Part shown: positions 25,310 through 34,071 of the stretch, piece after piece
Layout of the letters: each line of letters starts with the position of its first letter
How positions within the stretch are numbered: the stretch's first letter is position 1
NCBI GenBank assembly: GCA_003135135.1
Contig: PLDK01000025.1
Span: 170,376-213,683 of the forward strand
Direction: 5' to 3'
DNA: 43,308 nucleotides
Origin: Deltaproteobacteria bacterium
GTDB taxonomy: Bacteria > Desulfobacterota > Binatia > Binatales > Binataceae
The notes under the pieces: model-generated
The model's input: the letters and a program-made list of their open reading frames with translations, nothing else
The model's database searches: none
What the model was told of the DNA's origin: nothing
Translations under genes and position numbers: made by a program

Positions 25310-26083
25310 ATGGCATTTCAGGACATCATCTACGAGAAGCAGGACGGGATCGCCACCGTCACAATGAATCGTCCGGAGGTCCGCAACGCGTTCCGCGGTC
25401 AGACCGTGGACGAGATGGTGGAGGCCTTCAGGGACGCCTGGCGAGACCACTCGATCGGGGTGGTGATTCTGACCGGCGCCGGCGACCGCGCCTTCAGCTC
25501 GGGCGGTGACCAAGCCGCGCGCAGTGGCGGCGGCTATCGCGGCGGGATGAACGTCGAAGCGTTGCACGAAATCATCCGCGACATTCCCAAGCCGGTTATC
25601 GCCGCGGTCAACGGCTACGCAATCGGTGGAGGACACGTCCTCCACATAATCTGCGACCTTTCTATCGCGGCCGATACCGCCCGCTTCGGCCAGGTCGGCC
25701 CGCGGGTTGGCAGCGTCGATCCCGGCTTCGGTACCGCCTACCTGACGCGCCTGGTCGGCGAGAAAAAGGCGCGCGAGATTTGGTTCCTGTGCCGCCAGTA
25801 TTCGGCGGATGAAGCTCTGGAGATGGGCCTGGTAAACAAGGTGGTGCCTGCCGCCCAGTTGATGGACGAGGCGCGCGCCTGGGGGCGCGAGATGCTTGCC
25901 TTGAGCCCGACCGCGATCAGGATCGCCAAGGCATCCTTCAACGCCGAGACCGATCACATCAAGGGAATCGGCGCGATGGGCGCAATCTCGCTGGGGCTCT
26001 ACTACCGCACCGAAGAATCCATGGAAGGACGCAACGCATTCATGGAGCGGCGCACGCCGGATTTTCGCAAGTTCCAGAAATAG
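25310..26083 (+). CDS. BadI/MenB-type crotonase (probable 2-ketocyclohexanecarboxyl-CoA hydrolase)
   Basis: 257 residues of the enoyl-CoA hydratase/isomerase superfamily. Features shared by MenB and BadI are clear: [42 protein letters not shown] and the TEES.EGRNAF...R.PDFRKF end. Several details favour BadI over MenB: the N-terminus [26 protein letters not shown] and [10 protein letters not shown] (MenB has GSFDGG). BadI opens the alicyclic ring of 2-ketocyclohexanecarboxyl-CoA to pimeloyl-CoA. The next gene, an acyl-CoA dehydrogenase on the same strand, would suit ring or fatty acyl-CoA oxidation. MenB (menaquinone synthesis) remains the alternative. Preceded by GGAGACGCAG. Confidence 0.85.
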   Translation: MAFQDIIYEKQDGIATVTMNRPEVRNAFRGQTVDEMVEAFRDAWRDHSIGVVILTGAGDRAFSSGGDQAARSGGGYRGGMNVEALHEIIRDIPKPVIAAVNGYAIGGGHVLHIICDLSIAADTARFGQVGPRVGSVDPGFGTAYLTRLVGEKKAREIWFLCRQYSADEALEMGLVNKVVPAAQLMDEARAWGREMLALSPTAIRIAKASFNAETDHIKGIGAMGAISLGLYYRTEESMEGRNAFMERRTPDFRKFQK

Positions 26084-26207
26084 CCGCTGCGCGGAGAATC
26101 CGGCGCTTCGATGGACAGCCTGGACCCGCGCGAGTAACTTTTGAATCGACAGCGGCGCCGCGATGCTGCAAATTTCTGGCGCCTTGCCGCAGCAGGAGAC
26201 CCCGGCC

Positions 26208-27941
26208 ATGATCGACTACTCCCAATTCGAGAGCGCAATCGGACTTAACTGGTACGATATCGACCCCAACCTGCAACTTCAGATGCGCCGGTTGCTCGAG
26301 CCCGCCGATTTCGACTGGCTCGAGCCGGAGCTGCGCAAAGTCGGAGCGCTGTGCGGCGGTCCGGTCGCTGCGCGCGCTGAGATCACCGACAAGCATTCAC
26401 CCGAACTCGTCAAGTTCGACCGCTGGGGCGATCCGCTCGACGAAGTGCGCCACCATCCCGGCGCGCTCGACACCAAGCGCGACCTCTGGGAAGCCGGCGT
26501 AAGCGGCCCACGTCTCTACACTGAAGCGCATCGTCGCGGCCGCCACCTGCCCGAGGTGATCACGACCGCGCTCAACTACATGCTGTCGCAGGCCGAGATT
26601 GGGATGCTCTGCTCGGTCGGCATGACCAGCGGGGTGATCGGCCTGGTGCGCCGCTTCGCGCCGCCGGAGGTGCAGCGCGAGTTCATGCCGCATCTCACCG
26701 CCGAGCACTTCGACGACGCGTGGGACGGCGCGATGTTCATGACCGAGAAAACCGGCGGCTCCGACCTCGCCACGCTCACCACCACCGCGCGCCGCGAAGG
26801 CGATCGCTGGATCCTCAACGGCGCCAAGTGGTTCTGCTCAAATGTCGACGCCAGCGCGATCGCGACGCTCGCCCGCCCCGAGGGCGGCGCCGACGGCCTG
26901 CGCGGCGTCGCGCTGTTTCTGGTGCCGCGCCTGCGCCGCGATGGCTCCCGCAACGGCATCTCCATTCGCCGCCTCAAGGACAAGCTCGGCACCCGCGCGG
27001 TGCCCACCGCCGAAGTCGACTTCGTCGAGGCCGAAGCGTCTCTGCTCGCCGGCAGCGGCGGCACGGCGAGCGACGGCCAGGGGATCAACCGCATGATGGA
27101 GATGGTCAACGACTCGCGACGCGGCATCGCCGTGATGGGCCTGGGCATCATGCGCCGCTCGTTCCTCGAGTCCGCGATCTTCTCCTGGCATCGCAGCGCG
27201 TTTGGCCATGCGCTGCGCGATCTGCCGATGATGCGCGAGATGCTGGTGGGCATGATGGTCGAGCTGGAGGCCGCCGCAGCGCTGGTTTTCGCCTCCACCT
27301 CGGACGATAGCGCGCTCGCGCGCCTGCTCGTGCCGGTCGCGAAGTTGCGCGCCAGCCGACGCGGGATCGAGTTCGCCTCGCAGGCCGTCGAAGTTCACGG
27401 CGGCAACGGATATGTCGAGAACTGGCCGGTCGCGCGCCAGTTGCGCGATGCGCAGAGCAACACCATCTGGGAAGGCACCGAGAACATCATCTGCCTCGAC
27501 ATCCTGCGCGCCCTGCGCAGCGAGCAGGTGATGCAGGCCGCGTTCGGCGCGCTCGGCGAACGCGTCGAGACCGCAGGCGCCCTGCTTGCCGCCACGCGTG
27601 AGACGGTGGTTCGCTCGCTCGGCGAAGTGCGTGAGGCGCTCGCGCATCTCTCACGTGTCGATCGCGAGGTCGCGCAGTTGCGCGCGCGGGCCTTCGGCAA
27701 CTATCTCGCTGACGTCGCCTCCGCCGCCTTGCTGCTCGAGGAGGCCGCCTTCGAGCTCAGCACTTCCGGCAGCGCGCGCAAGGCGGTGATCGCCCATCTG
27801 TTCACTGAAGCGCATCTCGGGCGCCATCCGATGCGCGGGTTGCTGTCCGACGATCGCACCGTGCTCGATCTGTTCGATCCGATCGTCTGCTACGGCGCGA
27901 TCGAGCCGACCCGCGCCGCAGTGGCGCTTCGCAGAGGCTAG
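26208..27941 (+). CDS. AidB-like acyl-CoA dehydrogenase
   Basis: 577 residues from ATG 26208 (AGGAG 10 bases upstream; the frame extends to 26163 without a site). The order is N-terminal helical domain, FAD-binding middle domain with MTEKTGGSDL and LNGAKWFCS, and C-terminal helical domain with VEVHGGNGYVEN and the NTIWEGTENIICLDILR motif. About 150 extra C-terminal residues also occur in the AidB branch. AidB-type proteins are flavoproteins with isovaleryl-CoA-dehydrogenase-like activity in vitro and, in E. coli, a DNA-protective role. The gene follows the BadI/MenB-like gene by about 125 bases. A catabolic role in acyl-CoA oxidation is inferred from context. Confidence 0.9.
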   Translation: MIDYSQFESAIGLNWYDIDPNLQLQMRRLLEPADFDWLEPELRKVGALCGGPVAARAEITDKHSPELVKFDRWGDPLDEVRHHPGALDTKRDLWEAGVSGPRLYTEAHRRGRHLPEVITTALNYMLSQAEIGMLCSVGMTSGVIGLVRRFAPPEVQREFMPHLTAEHFDDAWDGAMFMTEKTGGSDLATLTTTARREGDRWILNGAKWFCSNVDASAIATLARPEGGADGLRGVALFLVPRLRRDGSRNGISIRRLKDKLGTRAVPTAEVDFVEAEASLLAGSGGTASDGQGINRMMEMVNDSRRGIAVMGLGIMRRSFLESAIFSWHRSAFGHALRDLPMMREMLVGMMVELEAAAALVFASTSDDSALARLLVPVAKLRASRRGIEFASQAVEVHGGNGYVENWPVARQLRDAQSNTIWEGTENIICLDILRALRSEQVMQAAFGALGERVETAGALLAATRETVVRSLGEVREALAHLSRVDREVAQLRARAFGNYLADVASAALLLEEAAFELSTSGSARKAVIAHLFTEAHLGRHPMRGLLSDDRTVLDLFDPIVCYGAIEPTRAAVALRRG

Positions 27942-27970
27942 CGGAGTCTTTTGCCAGCCGCGGCGCTTTG

Positions 27971-29089
27971 CTAAGCGGCGGACCGGGCAGGTTGGTAGTT
28001 GCACCACGGGTCAGTCGCGAGAAAGTCGCCGGTCAGCGCATAGGCGCGCGAGCGCGAGCCGCCACAGAAGCTGCGATACTCGCACCGCCCGCACCTGCCG
28101 CGCAGGGCGGCGGGGTCACGCAGCGTGCGGAAAAGTTCAGAGTCACGATAAATCTCCGCCAAGCTTTGCGATCGCACGTTTCCGGCAGAAATCGGCAGGA
28201 ATCCGCTCGGATAGACGTCGCCCTTGTGGGACACGAAGACAAAGCCCTTGCCGGCATTGACGCCGTGAGGCGCAAGCCCAACGGTGTGCCCCGGCCCTTC
28301 CGACCGCCGAAGCATGTCCGGCATCGCCGCCGCGCCGGGGTGGCCCGGATGCTGCTGGCCGCTGGTTTCCGCCTCGTGTTGCGCGACATAGCGCCGATAG
28401 TGGGGCGCCTCGGTCACCTTCACGACGAAGTGCGACTTTTTCTGAACCTCGTATAAGATCGCGAAGAGTTCCTCACACTGGTTTGCCGCGACGCCGTCCA
28501 GGTCCTCGCCGCGTCCGACCGGGACCAGGAAGAACACCTCCCAGAAGACCGCTCCAAGACGTTCGACCATCTCAGCCATCTCGGACAGAAACGGCGCCGA
28601 ACCAGCCCACAACGTCGAGTTGATCTGTAGCGGCAGACCACATTGGCGCGCCCATTCGGCTGCCGCCATCGTCTTGTTGAAGGCCCCTGTTACTCCGCGG
28701 AAACCGTCGTGAAGGTCCGCGCGCGGATAATCGAGGCTTAGCGCCATCTGGTCCAGGCCCGCCTCCTTCAACTGGCGCACCACGGTCTGAGTAAGTGATG
28801 GAGTTGCGGCGGGAATGGTTCCCATGCGCAGACCGAGGCGCTTGCCCTCGCGCACGAGGTCCATCAGGTCGGGACGTTTGAGCGGGTCGCCACCGCTCAG
28901 GATAAACACCGGAGTGCCCATCGCAGCGGTCTCGGCAAGCAGCGCGAAGCCTTGCTCGGTGGTCAGTTCGTCGCAATTGCGCAACGGTTGAGCCGAGGCG
29001 CGGCAATGGCTGCAGGCGAGGTCGCACGCCTGGGTCGTTTCCCAGATAACCAGAAAAGGCGCTTTCGCGAAGTCGATTGAGGGCATCAT
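27971..29089 (-). CDS. Radical SAM/SPASM protein (TIGR04053-like; NirJ/AhbC/AhbD relative)
   Basis: 372 residues from ATG 29089 (AGGTG 8 bases upstream; a GTG at 29095 is also in frame). The radical SAM cluster motif CDLACSHC is at about 22-29, followed by LSGGDPLKRPDL. The C-terminal SPASM-type region carries further cysteines in CGRCEYRSFC and DPWC for an auxiliary Fe-S cluster. The overall pattern resembles the family around heme d1/heme b synthesis enzymes (NirJ, AhbC, AhbD). The position directly downstream of 33 hemes' worth of cytochrome genes makes a tetrapyrrole role attractive, but that is an inference. It is 177 bases from the cytochrome b gene, so co-transcription is uncertain. 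Confidence 0.85.
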   Translation of the reverse strand: MMPSIDFAKAPFLVIWETTQACDLACSHCRASAQPLRNCDELTTEQGFALLAETAAMGTPVFILSGGDPLKRPDLMDLVREGKRLGLRMGTIPAATPSLTQTVVRQLKEAGLDQMALSLDYPRADLHDGFRGVTGAFNKTMAAAEWARQCGLPLQINSTLWAGSAPFLSEMAEMVERLGAVFWEVFFLVPVGRGEDLDGVAANQCEELFAILYEVQKKSHFVVKVTEAPHYRRYVAQHEAETSGQQHPGHPGAAAMPDMLRRSEGPGHTVGLAPHGVNAGKGFVFVSHKGDVYPSGFLPISAGNVRSQSLAEIYRDSELFRTLRDPAALRGRCGRCEYRSFCGGSRSRAYALTGDFLATDPWCNYQPARSAA

Positions 29090-29266
29090 GGACACTTCAC
29101 CTATCGATCTGAGTATATGCGTTCCCGCTCGCGCGGAACAAGTTTTGACACGGCAGCCGCGGCCCGGGCGGCGCCAAAGCCGGGCTCGATTTACAACGTC
29201 ACGATTCTTTCCCCGCGACTAAACGTGCTCCGTCCGGGCCACCCTTTGCGGCTGGATTCGCACAGA

Positions 29267-31003
29267 TCAGTTTTTAGGAGGCGCCGCCGTGCGCTGATGC
29301 GCGAGAAAGCGCGCGATGTCCTCGATTTCGATGTGCGTTAGCTTGCCTTTGGGCTCGAGGAATGACGGCATCTGGGACTTCGAGTAGAGCGCAACGGGAT
29401 CCTCGATGTAGCGGTGGATGAACGAAACCGACCGCACCAGCCCAACTCCGCTCAGATCCGGCCCCTTGGTGCCGCCGTGGCCTGCCACTATGTGGCACTT
29501 GCCGCAGTTTCGGTAGAACAGCCGGGACGCCTTTTCACTATAGGGGCCACCACCCTGCAACTCCTCGATGTAGTCGAACAGGTCCGCGCTTTCTTCCGGC
29601 AACAATCCGGTCATTGCGACGCGCTGGCCGGGTCGCACCACTTCGCCGGGCCGCTCAAGATGGGAGGTTATCCAAGTCTTGTCGTGCTTGAGAGGATCCA
29701 GCATCAGGTCGGGTCCGATCTTGCTCCCGCGGCCATTGACGCTGTGGCAGTACGCGCAATTGAGGGTGTGAAAGAGCCGGTGACCTTCCTCAACGGTCGG
29801 CCGCTCCGGCACGTACGGGTTGAGCAGTGGCGACTCCGCGCCGATCACGGTCAACGCTATCACGCCGGTCAGCGCCGAAATCGCGAAGCCGGTGGCGATC
29901 GGGCGGTCCAGCGGATGCTGGCGCATCCGCCGATCGAAGAAGGGCACTGCCAGAAGCACGGTCAACGCAAGCCCCGGCACCATGACTGCCGCGACCGCTT
30001 CCATGCTGCCGGGAAAATACTTGAGCGCCTGGAACAGGAACAGGAAGTACCAGTCCGGGCGCGGGTTGTAGCTGGTGCTGGCGGGGTCGGCGATCTCGCC
30101 GATCTCGGTCGGATACAAAAAGACCAAAATCACGATCACCGCAAGCGCCAGCAGCACGGCGACGGCGTCCTTGGCCAGATAAAACGGATAGAAGGACTCG
30201 CCCGCCTCTTTCTCGTGATGATATTCGTCGACCGCCCGGCTGCGCTGAGCGTCGACACTGATCTGGGTGCCGACTCCGACCCCGGGGTCGATACCGAGCT
30301 GGGCGTTGATACCGTGGCGGCCGTATTCGGGATGGCGCTTGGGGGGCGCCGAGATGCCCTGCCGCACCACCAGGAAAAGATGCACCGCCACGAAAACCAG
30401 CAGCGCCGCCGGCAGCATCAGCACGTGCATCGCGTAGAATCGCGACAGCGTCTGCGGGCCGACCTCGCTGCCGCCGCGGAAGAAGCGCACGATGTAGTCC
30501 CCGATGTAGGGGGTCGAGCCCGCGATGTTGGTGCCGACCACAGTCGCCCAGTACGCCTTCTGGTTCCACGGCAGCAGATATCCGGTGAATCCGAACAACA
30601 TCACGATCAGGAACAGGAAGACGCCGGTAATCCAGGTCGACTCGCGCGGATATTTGTAGCTGCCCGAGAGAAACGTGGTCAGCATGTGGGCGCCGATCAC
30701 CACCACCATCGCGGTTGCACCCCACGAATGAAGCCCGCGGATGAACCAGCCAAAGGGAGCGTGCAGCGAGATGTAACGCGCGGCGTCGAAGGCGTGATCG
30801 GGGCTGGCCACGTAGTTCATCGCCAGCATCATCCCGGTCAATGCTTGCAGGATAAAAAAGAACAGCAGCACGCTGCCGAGCGTGTAGATCCACTCGACCA
30901 GCGGGCTGCTCTTCGGAATGTGGCGATCGAAGAGCGCCACCCGAATCGCGCGCGTGCCGAGGCGCTCGTCAAACCACTTGCTTAGTTGGAGTCGGGACCA
31001 CAT
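29267..31003 (-). CDS. Cytochrome b fused to C-terminal diheme cytochrome c (bc complex)
   Basis: 578 residues from ATG 31003. The first 390 or so residues are a one-piece cytochrome b. Heme ligands are about H92, H106, H193 and H208 (LHSWGAT...GAH; MHV...VAVH), and the quinol-oxidation (Qo) motif is PDWY in RPDWYFLF. The C-terminal 160 residues carry two heme c sites, CAYCH and CGKCH. The protein therefore replaces both cytochrome b and cytochrome c1 of a bc1 complex. In published surveys PDWY, rather than PEWY, is frequent in low-potential (menaquinol) complexes. The start overlaps the Rieske gene by 35 bases. Together they form a quinol:cytochrome c oxidoreductase in the inner membrane. 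Confidence 0.95.
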   Translation of the reverse strand: MWSRLQLSKWFDERLGTRAIRVALFDRHIPKSSPLVEWIYTLGSVLLFFFILQALTGMMLAMNYVASPDHAFDAARYISLHAPFGWFIRGLHSWGATAMVVVIGAHMLTTFLSGSYKYPRESTWITGVFLFLIVMLFGFTGYLLPWNQKAYWATVVGTNIAGSTPYIGDYIVRFFRGGSEVGPQTLSRFYAMHVLMLPAALLVFVAVHLFLVVRQGISAPPKRHPEYGRHGINAQLGIDPGVGVGTQISVDAQRSRAVDEYHHEKEAGESFYPFYLAKDAVAVLLALAVIVILVFLYPTEIGEIADPASTSYNPRPDWYFLFLFQALKYFPGSMEAVAAVMVPGLALTVLLAVPFFDRRMRQHPLDRPIATGFAISALTGVIALTVIGAESPLLNPYVPERPTVEEGHRLFHTLNCAYCHSVNGRGSKIGPDLMLDPLKHDKTWITSHLERPGEVVRPGQRVAMTGLLPEESADLFDYIEELQGGGPYSEKASRLFYRNCGKCHIVAGHGGTKGPDLSGVGLVRSVSFIHRYIEDPVALYSKSQMPSFLEPKGKLTHIEIEDIARFLAHQRTAAPPKN

Positions 31004-31517
31004 AAAGGGCGCCCTCGCGGACCTCATACGCGTAAATGTCCAGCGGACGCGGGGGAGGGCCGCTGACCACCTTTCCAGTCAGGCTGAATACGCCGGCATG
31101 GCAGGGACAGAAGAACTGTTTGGCCTCCTCGACCCATCGATAGGCGCATCCCAGGTGCGTGCAATGCGGATCGAAAACGTAGATTTTGTCCGGCGCCCGC
31201 ACCACCCAGGCCGTCACCGCCGAATCCTCCGTCACCCATCCCTCGGCCACGCGCCGTGCGACCTCGATCCGCTGGGGAACGTTGAGCGGAAGGTCGTCAA
31301 CCTTTCCCATCCGCACCCAATCTTTGGGCCCGCTCGGCCGCAACAGCGGGGCAATCAGATAGGAAACGATGGGCGCACCGATACCGACGCTGACAACTCC
31401 CATCGCGCCCCAGAACAGACGCGTCAGGAACCGCCGTCGCGGTTCGTTCTCGATAACTTCGCCAGCTTCCGAGACTGCAAATTGTGCGCGATTACCGTCG
31501 GGCACGGCTCGCCGCAC
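30969..31517 (-). CDS. Rieske iron-sulfur protein of the bc complex
   Basis: 182 residues. The N-terminus has twin arginines (RRRFLTRLF, about 27-35) and one membrane helix (about 36-58), the usual Tat-dependent anchor. The [2Fe-2S] ligands are in CTHLGC (C119, H121) and CPCHAG (C137, H140); the remaining two Cys (124, 139) form the usual disulfide. It accepts electrons from quinol at the Qo site and passes them to cytochrome c. It follows the monoheme cytochrome gene without a gap and overlaps the cytochrome b gene. Confidence 0.97.
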   Translation of the reverse strand: MRRAVPDGNRAQFAVSEAGEVIENEPRRRFLTRLFWGAMGVVSVGIGAPIVSYLIAPLLRPSGPKDWVRMGKVDDLPLNVPQRIEVARRVAEGWVTEDSAVTAWVVRAPDKIYVFDPHCTHLGCAYRWVEEAKQFFCPCHAGVFSLTGKVVSGPPPRPLDIYAYEVREGALYVVPTPTKQVV

Positions 31518-31931
31518 TCACTTTTTGCAGAAGGTGCGCACGTAGGCGACCAGCCCGTGAATCTCGTCGTCGTCGTAGGCCTTGCCGAAATCGGCCATAT
31601 CCTTGCTCTTGCCCACCGACTTGCCGCCATTTTTGATGACGTTGAAGAGATAATCGTCGGTCAACTTCGACATCTCCGCGCAATTGGTATAGTCGGCGGG
31701 CTTTTTCTTCAGGTCGGCCGCCTTTTTACCGTCGCCTTTGCCCGTCTCACCATGGCAGTCCGCGCAGGAGTCCGAAAAATTACTGGTCGCGGCCTTCATA
31801 TCGAGTTCGGCGGCGCGGGTCGGGGTTGGGGTCAACGCCGGCGCTAAAAACATCGCTACTGCCGCCGCCACGGGCATCCAGCTCCATCCCTTTGATCGAA
31901 TCCTGGCCGGTGAATTTTCTGACATGACCAT
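31518..31931 (-). CDS. Periplasmic monoheme cytochrome c (paralog 3)
   Basis: 137 residues with a signal peptide ending TRAAE and one heme site CADCH followed by GETGKGDGKK. A Met-containing stretch (KDMADFG) supplies the likely sixth ligand, and it ends VAYVRTFCKK. It is a small class-I c-type cytochrome clearly related to the two paralogs at 37217 and 37796. It shares with them a second Cys (TNC) and the C-terminal Cys. AAGGAG lies 12 bases before the ATG at 31931; an in-frame ATG at 31925 is possible. First gene of the bc-complex operon, so probably its soluble electron carrier. Confidence 0.92.
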   Translation of the reverse strand: MVMSENSPARIRSKGWSWMPVAAAVAMFLAPALTPTPTRAAELDMKAATSNFSDSCADCHGETGKGDGKKAADLKKKPADYTNCAEMSKLTDDYLFNVIKNGGKSVGKSKDMADFGKAYDDDEIHGLVAYVRTFCKK

Positions 31932-32316
31932 TCTACTTCTCTACTCCTTTTATTTAGAACTTTTCGCTTCGTTATCAAGCATCGTGACGAAAGCCCACAA
32001 GTGTATACGGTCGATACTCTATTGTTGGGGAATCGAGGATAGCATCTTCCGGTTTCCCCAGGACATTAGACTCCCTTCACCCGCTTGTATTGAAGCATCA
32101 GCAATCAACATTATATTCGAACTGTTTGTCAACCGTAATCGGGTTTCCCCGGCCCGCGACCTCCTGCCCTCGTCCTTCATGCTCCCCGGCCACTTGCCAA
32201 GATCTCCACGCGAGCGCGGCATTTGCCGGCCGCGCTGCTGCGTGCAGCCGTCGAAATCAGTGCCAGGGCTGCAACCACTGCGCGCCACCTGCCCGCGGCA
32301 GCGTGGTGACCTCCGC
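31932..32316. other. Intergenic region upstream of the bc-complex operon
   Basis: No convincing gene. It is AT-rich near the cytochrome gene and near 32090-32135. On the minus strand TTGACA (32127-32132) and TATAAT (32110-32115) both occur but only 11 bases apart, so they do not form one normal promoter. TTGTGG-17-TGATAA nearer the gene is a weak alternative. Transcription start is unresolved. Confidence 0.4.
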
Positions 32317-33075
32317 TTACTTCGGCTTGTCGCCCCCGCTTGCAAACTTGCGAAATGGCTCGAGCAGATCGATCGGGAGGGGAAACACGGTGGTCGAATT
32401 GTGCTCGGTCGCGATCTCGGCCAGCGTCTGCAGGTAGCGAAGCTGGAGCGTGATCGGGCTTTTGCCCATGATTTCCGCCGCCTCGGACAGGCGCTGCGCG
32501 GCCTGAAATTCGCCCTCGGCCGCGATAACCTTGGCGCGCCGTTCGCGCTCGGCCTCGGCCTGCGCGGCGATCGCGCGCTGCATGTCCTGCGGCAGGTCAA
32601 TGTTCTTCAACTCGACGAGAATGACCTTAATTCCCCACGGCTCGGTGTGGGCATCGACGATCGACTGGATGCGCGCGTTGACTTTGTCGCGCTGGCTCAA
32701 GAGTTCGTCCAGTTCGGCCTGTCCGCCTACGGAGCGCAGCGTGGTCTGCGCGAGCTGCATGGTGGCGAACAGGTAATTTGCCACCTCGGTAACCGCGCGC
32801 GACGGATCGCTCACCCGGAAATAGAGCACCGCGCTCACCTTGACGGTCACGTTGTCCTTGGTGATTACGTCCTGCGGCGAGACGTCGAGCACGACCGTAC
32901 GCAGATCGATCCGGACCATCCGCTCAATGAAGGGGATCACGTAAATTATACCTGGGCCGCGGTACCGCATGAGCCGCCCGAGGCGGAAGACTACGGCGCG
33001 CTGGTATTCGTTAAGGATTTTGACGCCGCTCAAAATGAAGATTGCGGCGATGAGGATGATTACACCGGATACCAT
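32317..33075 (-). CDS. Slipin/stomatin-like SPFH-domain membrane protein
   Basis: 252 residues: N-terminal membrane helix (about 2-20), the stomatin signature [24 protein letters not shown], then the SPFH domain. A Glu/Ala/Arg-rich helical segment ([20 protein letters not shown]) drives oligomerisation in this family. Such proteins scaffold membrane microdomains and usually pair with an NfeD-type protease or partner; no NfeD gene is adjacent here. AAGGAG lies 7 bases before the ATG. It sits between two halves of the electron-transfer island, behind a terminator, so it is likely separately transcribed. Confidence 0.93.
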   Translation of the reverse strand: MVSGVIILIAAIFILSGVKILNEYQRAVVFRLGRLMRYRGPGIIYVIPFIERMVRIDLRTVVLDVSPQDVITKDNVTVKVSAVLYFRVSDPSRAVTEVANYLFATMQLAQTTLRSVGGQAELDELLSQRDKVNARIQSIVDAHTEPWGIKVILVELKNIDLPQDMQRAIAAQAEAERERRAKVIAAEGEFQAAQRLSEAAEIMGKSPITLQLRYLQTLAEIATEHNSTTVFPLPIDLLEPFRKFASGGDKPK

Positions 33076-33170
33076 TGCGATTCTCCTTGTGCGATAGCGG
33101 CGTTCATGTTCTGGTGCTCCAGTTCAATTGGATGCTGTAATTTAATGCGCGTGAACATACGGCGAGCAGG

Positions 33171-33194
33171 CAACAAAAACAAGCCCGCGCGGGC
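33171..33194 (-). terminator. Rho-independent terminator of the multiheme operon
   Basis: On the minus strand the palindrome GCCCGCGCGGGC (33183-33194) is followed by TTGTTTTTGTTG. It lies about 35 bases after the stop of the b-type cytochrome gene, closing the operon that begins at 41680. Confidence 0.62.
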
Positions 33195-33228
33195 CGTGAC
33201 ACAAAAATTATAAGGGGCGGGCATGCGG

Positions 33229-34071
33229 CTACTCGGTCCAAAAGGCGATCCAGGTAAGCGCGAGCAAGACAAAGCCGATGCCGACCGCAATAACCGCGAT
33301 CAAGCGGGAGAAATTCTTGAGCCAAAGGGGAGGCGGGTCGCTGCGCAACGTTTCGAGGGCGCCGGACTCGTCAAGCCGCGAATAATCCAGGGGGCGCTCG
33401 TGCTGGTAGTCGCCACCGCTGACGCGGCCGGTAAATATCACAGGGTCGAGCGGAAATTTCTCTGGACGCAGGTGGGAATTAAAAAAGTGGATAATGAAGA
33501 TGAACCAGACGGCCAGCAGAGCTTCCTCACCGTGAATCAGGAGCGCGATATTGAGTAGGTAGCCGGGCACGAAGCGGGCAAAGAAAGGTCCAAACCACAT
33601 CATGTAGCCGGTGGCGCCGATAATCGCCATTCCCCAGAACACCGCCCAATAGTCGAACTTCTCCCAGTAGGCAAAGTGGTCGAATTTGGGCTGCGGACCC
33701 ATCCAAAGAAACCAGCGCAGCATCTCAAAAAGGTCCACCGCATCCTTGGGCTGCGGAGTCATCGAGTATGGCCCCAAAAAAAGGCCTCGCTCCTTCTTTA
33801 TCATCGCCCGGTACAGGATATCTCCAACATGGTAGAGGAAGCCGGCTGATATAAGCACCGCACAGAGCTTATGCAGAGATAGAATCGCAGTGAATCCGCC
33901 CGCGATTTCCGCCAGCGACTTTGCCCAACCCCGCTCGCTGAACCGCAGAGTCATTCCGGTGGCGGCAAGACCCAAAAAGGTTGTGATCACCAAGCCGTGC
34001 AGGTAGCGCTGCCCCAGCGAGAAGCGAAAATAATATTGTTCTGAATCGTTACTGTTCACCGCTCGCTCCAT
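33229..34071 (-). CDS. Membrane b-type cytochrome (formate dehydrogenase gamma / cytochrome b561-like), CbcB-like
   Basis: 280 residues from ATG 34071 (GGAAGGA 5 bases upstream). It has four to five membrane helices with paired histidines suited to two b hemes: [21 protein letters not shown]...YHVGD, and [13 protein letters not shown]...IHFFNSH. The cytosolic end carries a Pro/charged segment. The start overlaps the 11-heme cytochrome gene by 23 bases, so the two should form one complex: quinone exchange at the b subunit and electron relay through the c hemes. The pair resembles the CbcBA quinone oxidoreductase of Geobacter in layout; equivalence is inferred. Confidence 0.87.
   Translation of the reverse strand: MERAVNSNDSEQYYFRFSLGQRYLHGLVITTFLGLAATGMTLRFSERGWAKSLAEIAGGFTAILSLHKLCAVLISAGFLYHVGDILYRAMIKKERGLFLGPYSMTPQPKDAVDLFEMLRWFLWMGPQPKFDHFAYWEKFDYWAVFWGMAIIGATGYMMWFGPFFARFVPGYLLNIALLIHGEEALLAVWFIFIIHFFNSHLRPEKFPLDPVIFTGRVSGGDYQHERPLDYSRLDESGALETLRSDPPPLWLKNFSRLIAVIAVGIGFVLLALTWIAFWTE

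Noticed and set aside
29414-30985. 523-codon plus-strand open frame
   Set aside because: Antisense to the cytochrome b-diheme gene, whose heme ligands and Qo motif are unambiguous.
32110-32132. TTGACA and TATAAT on the minus strand as one promoter for the bc-complex operon
   Set aside because: Only 11 bases separate them, too short for a sigma-70 promoter; each would need a different, weaker partner.
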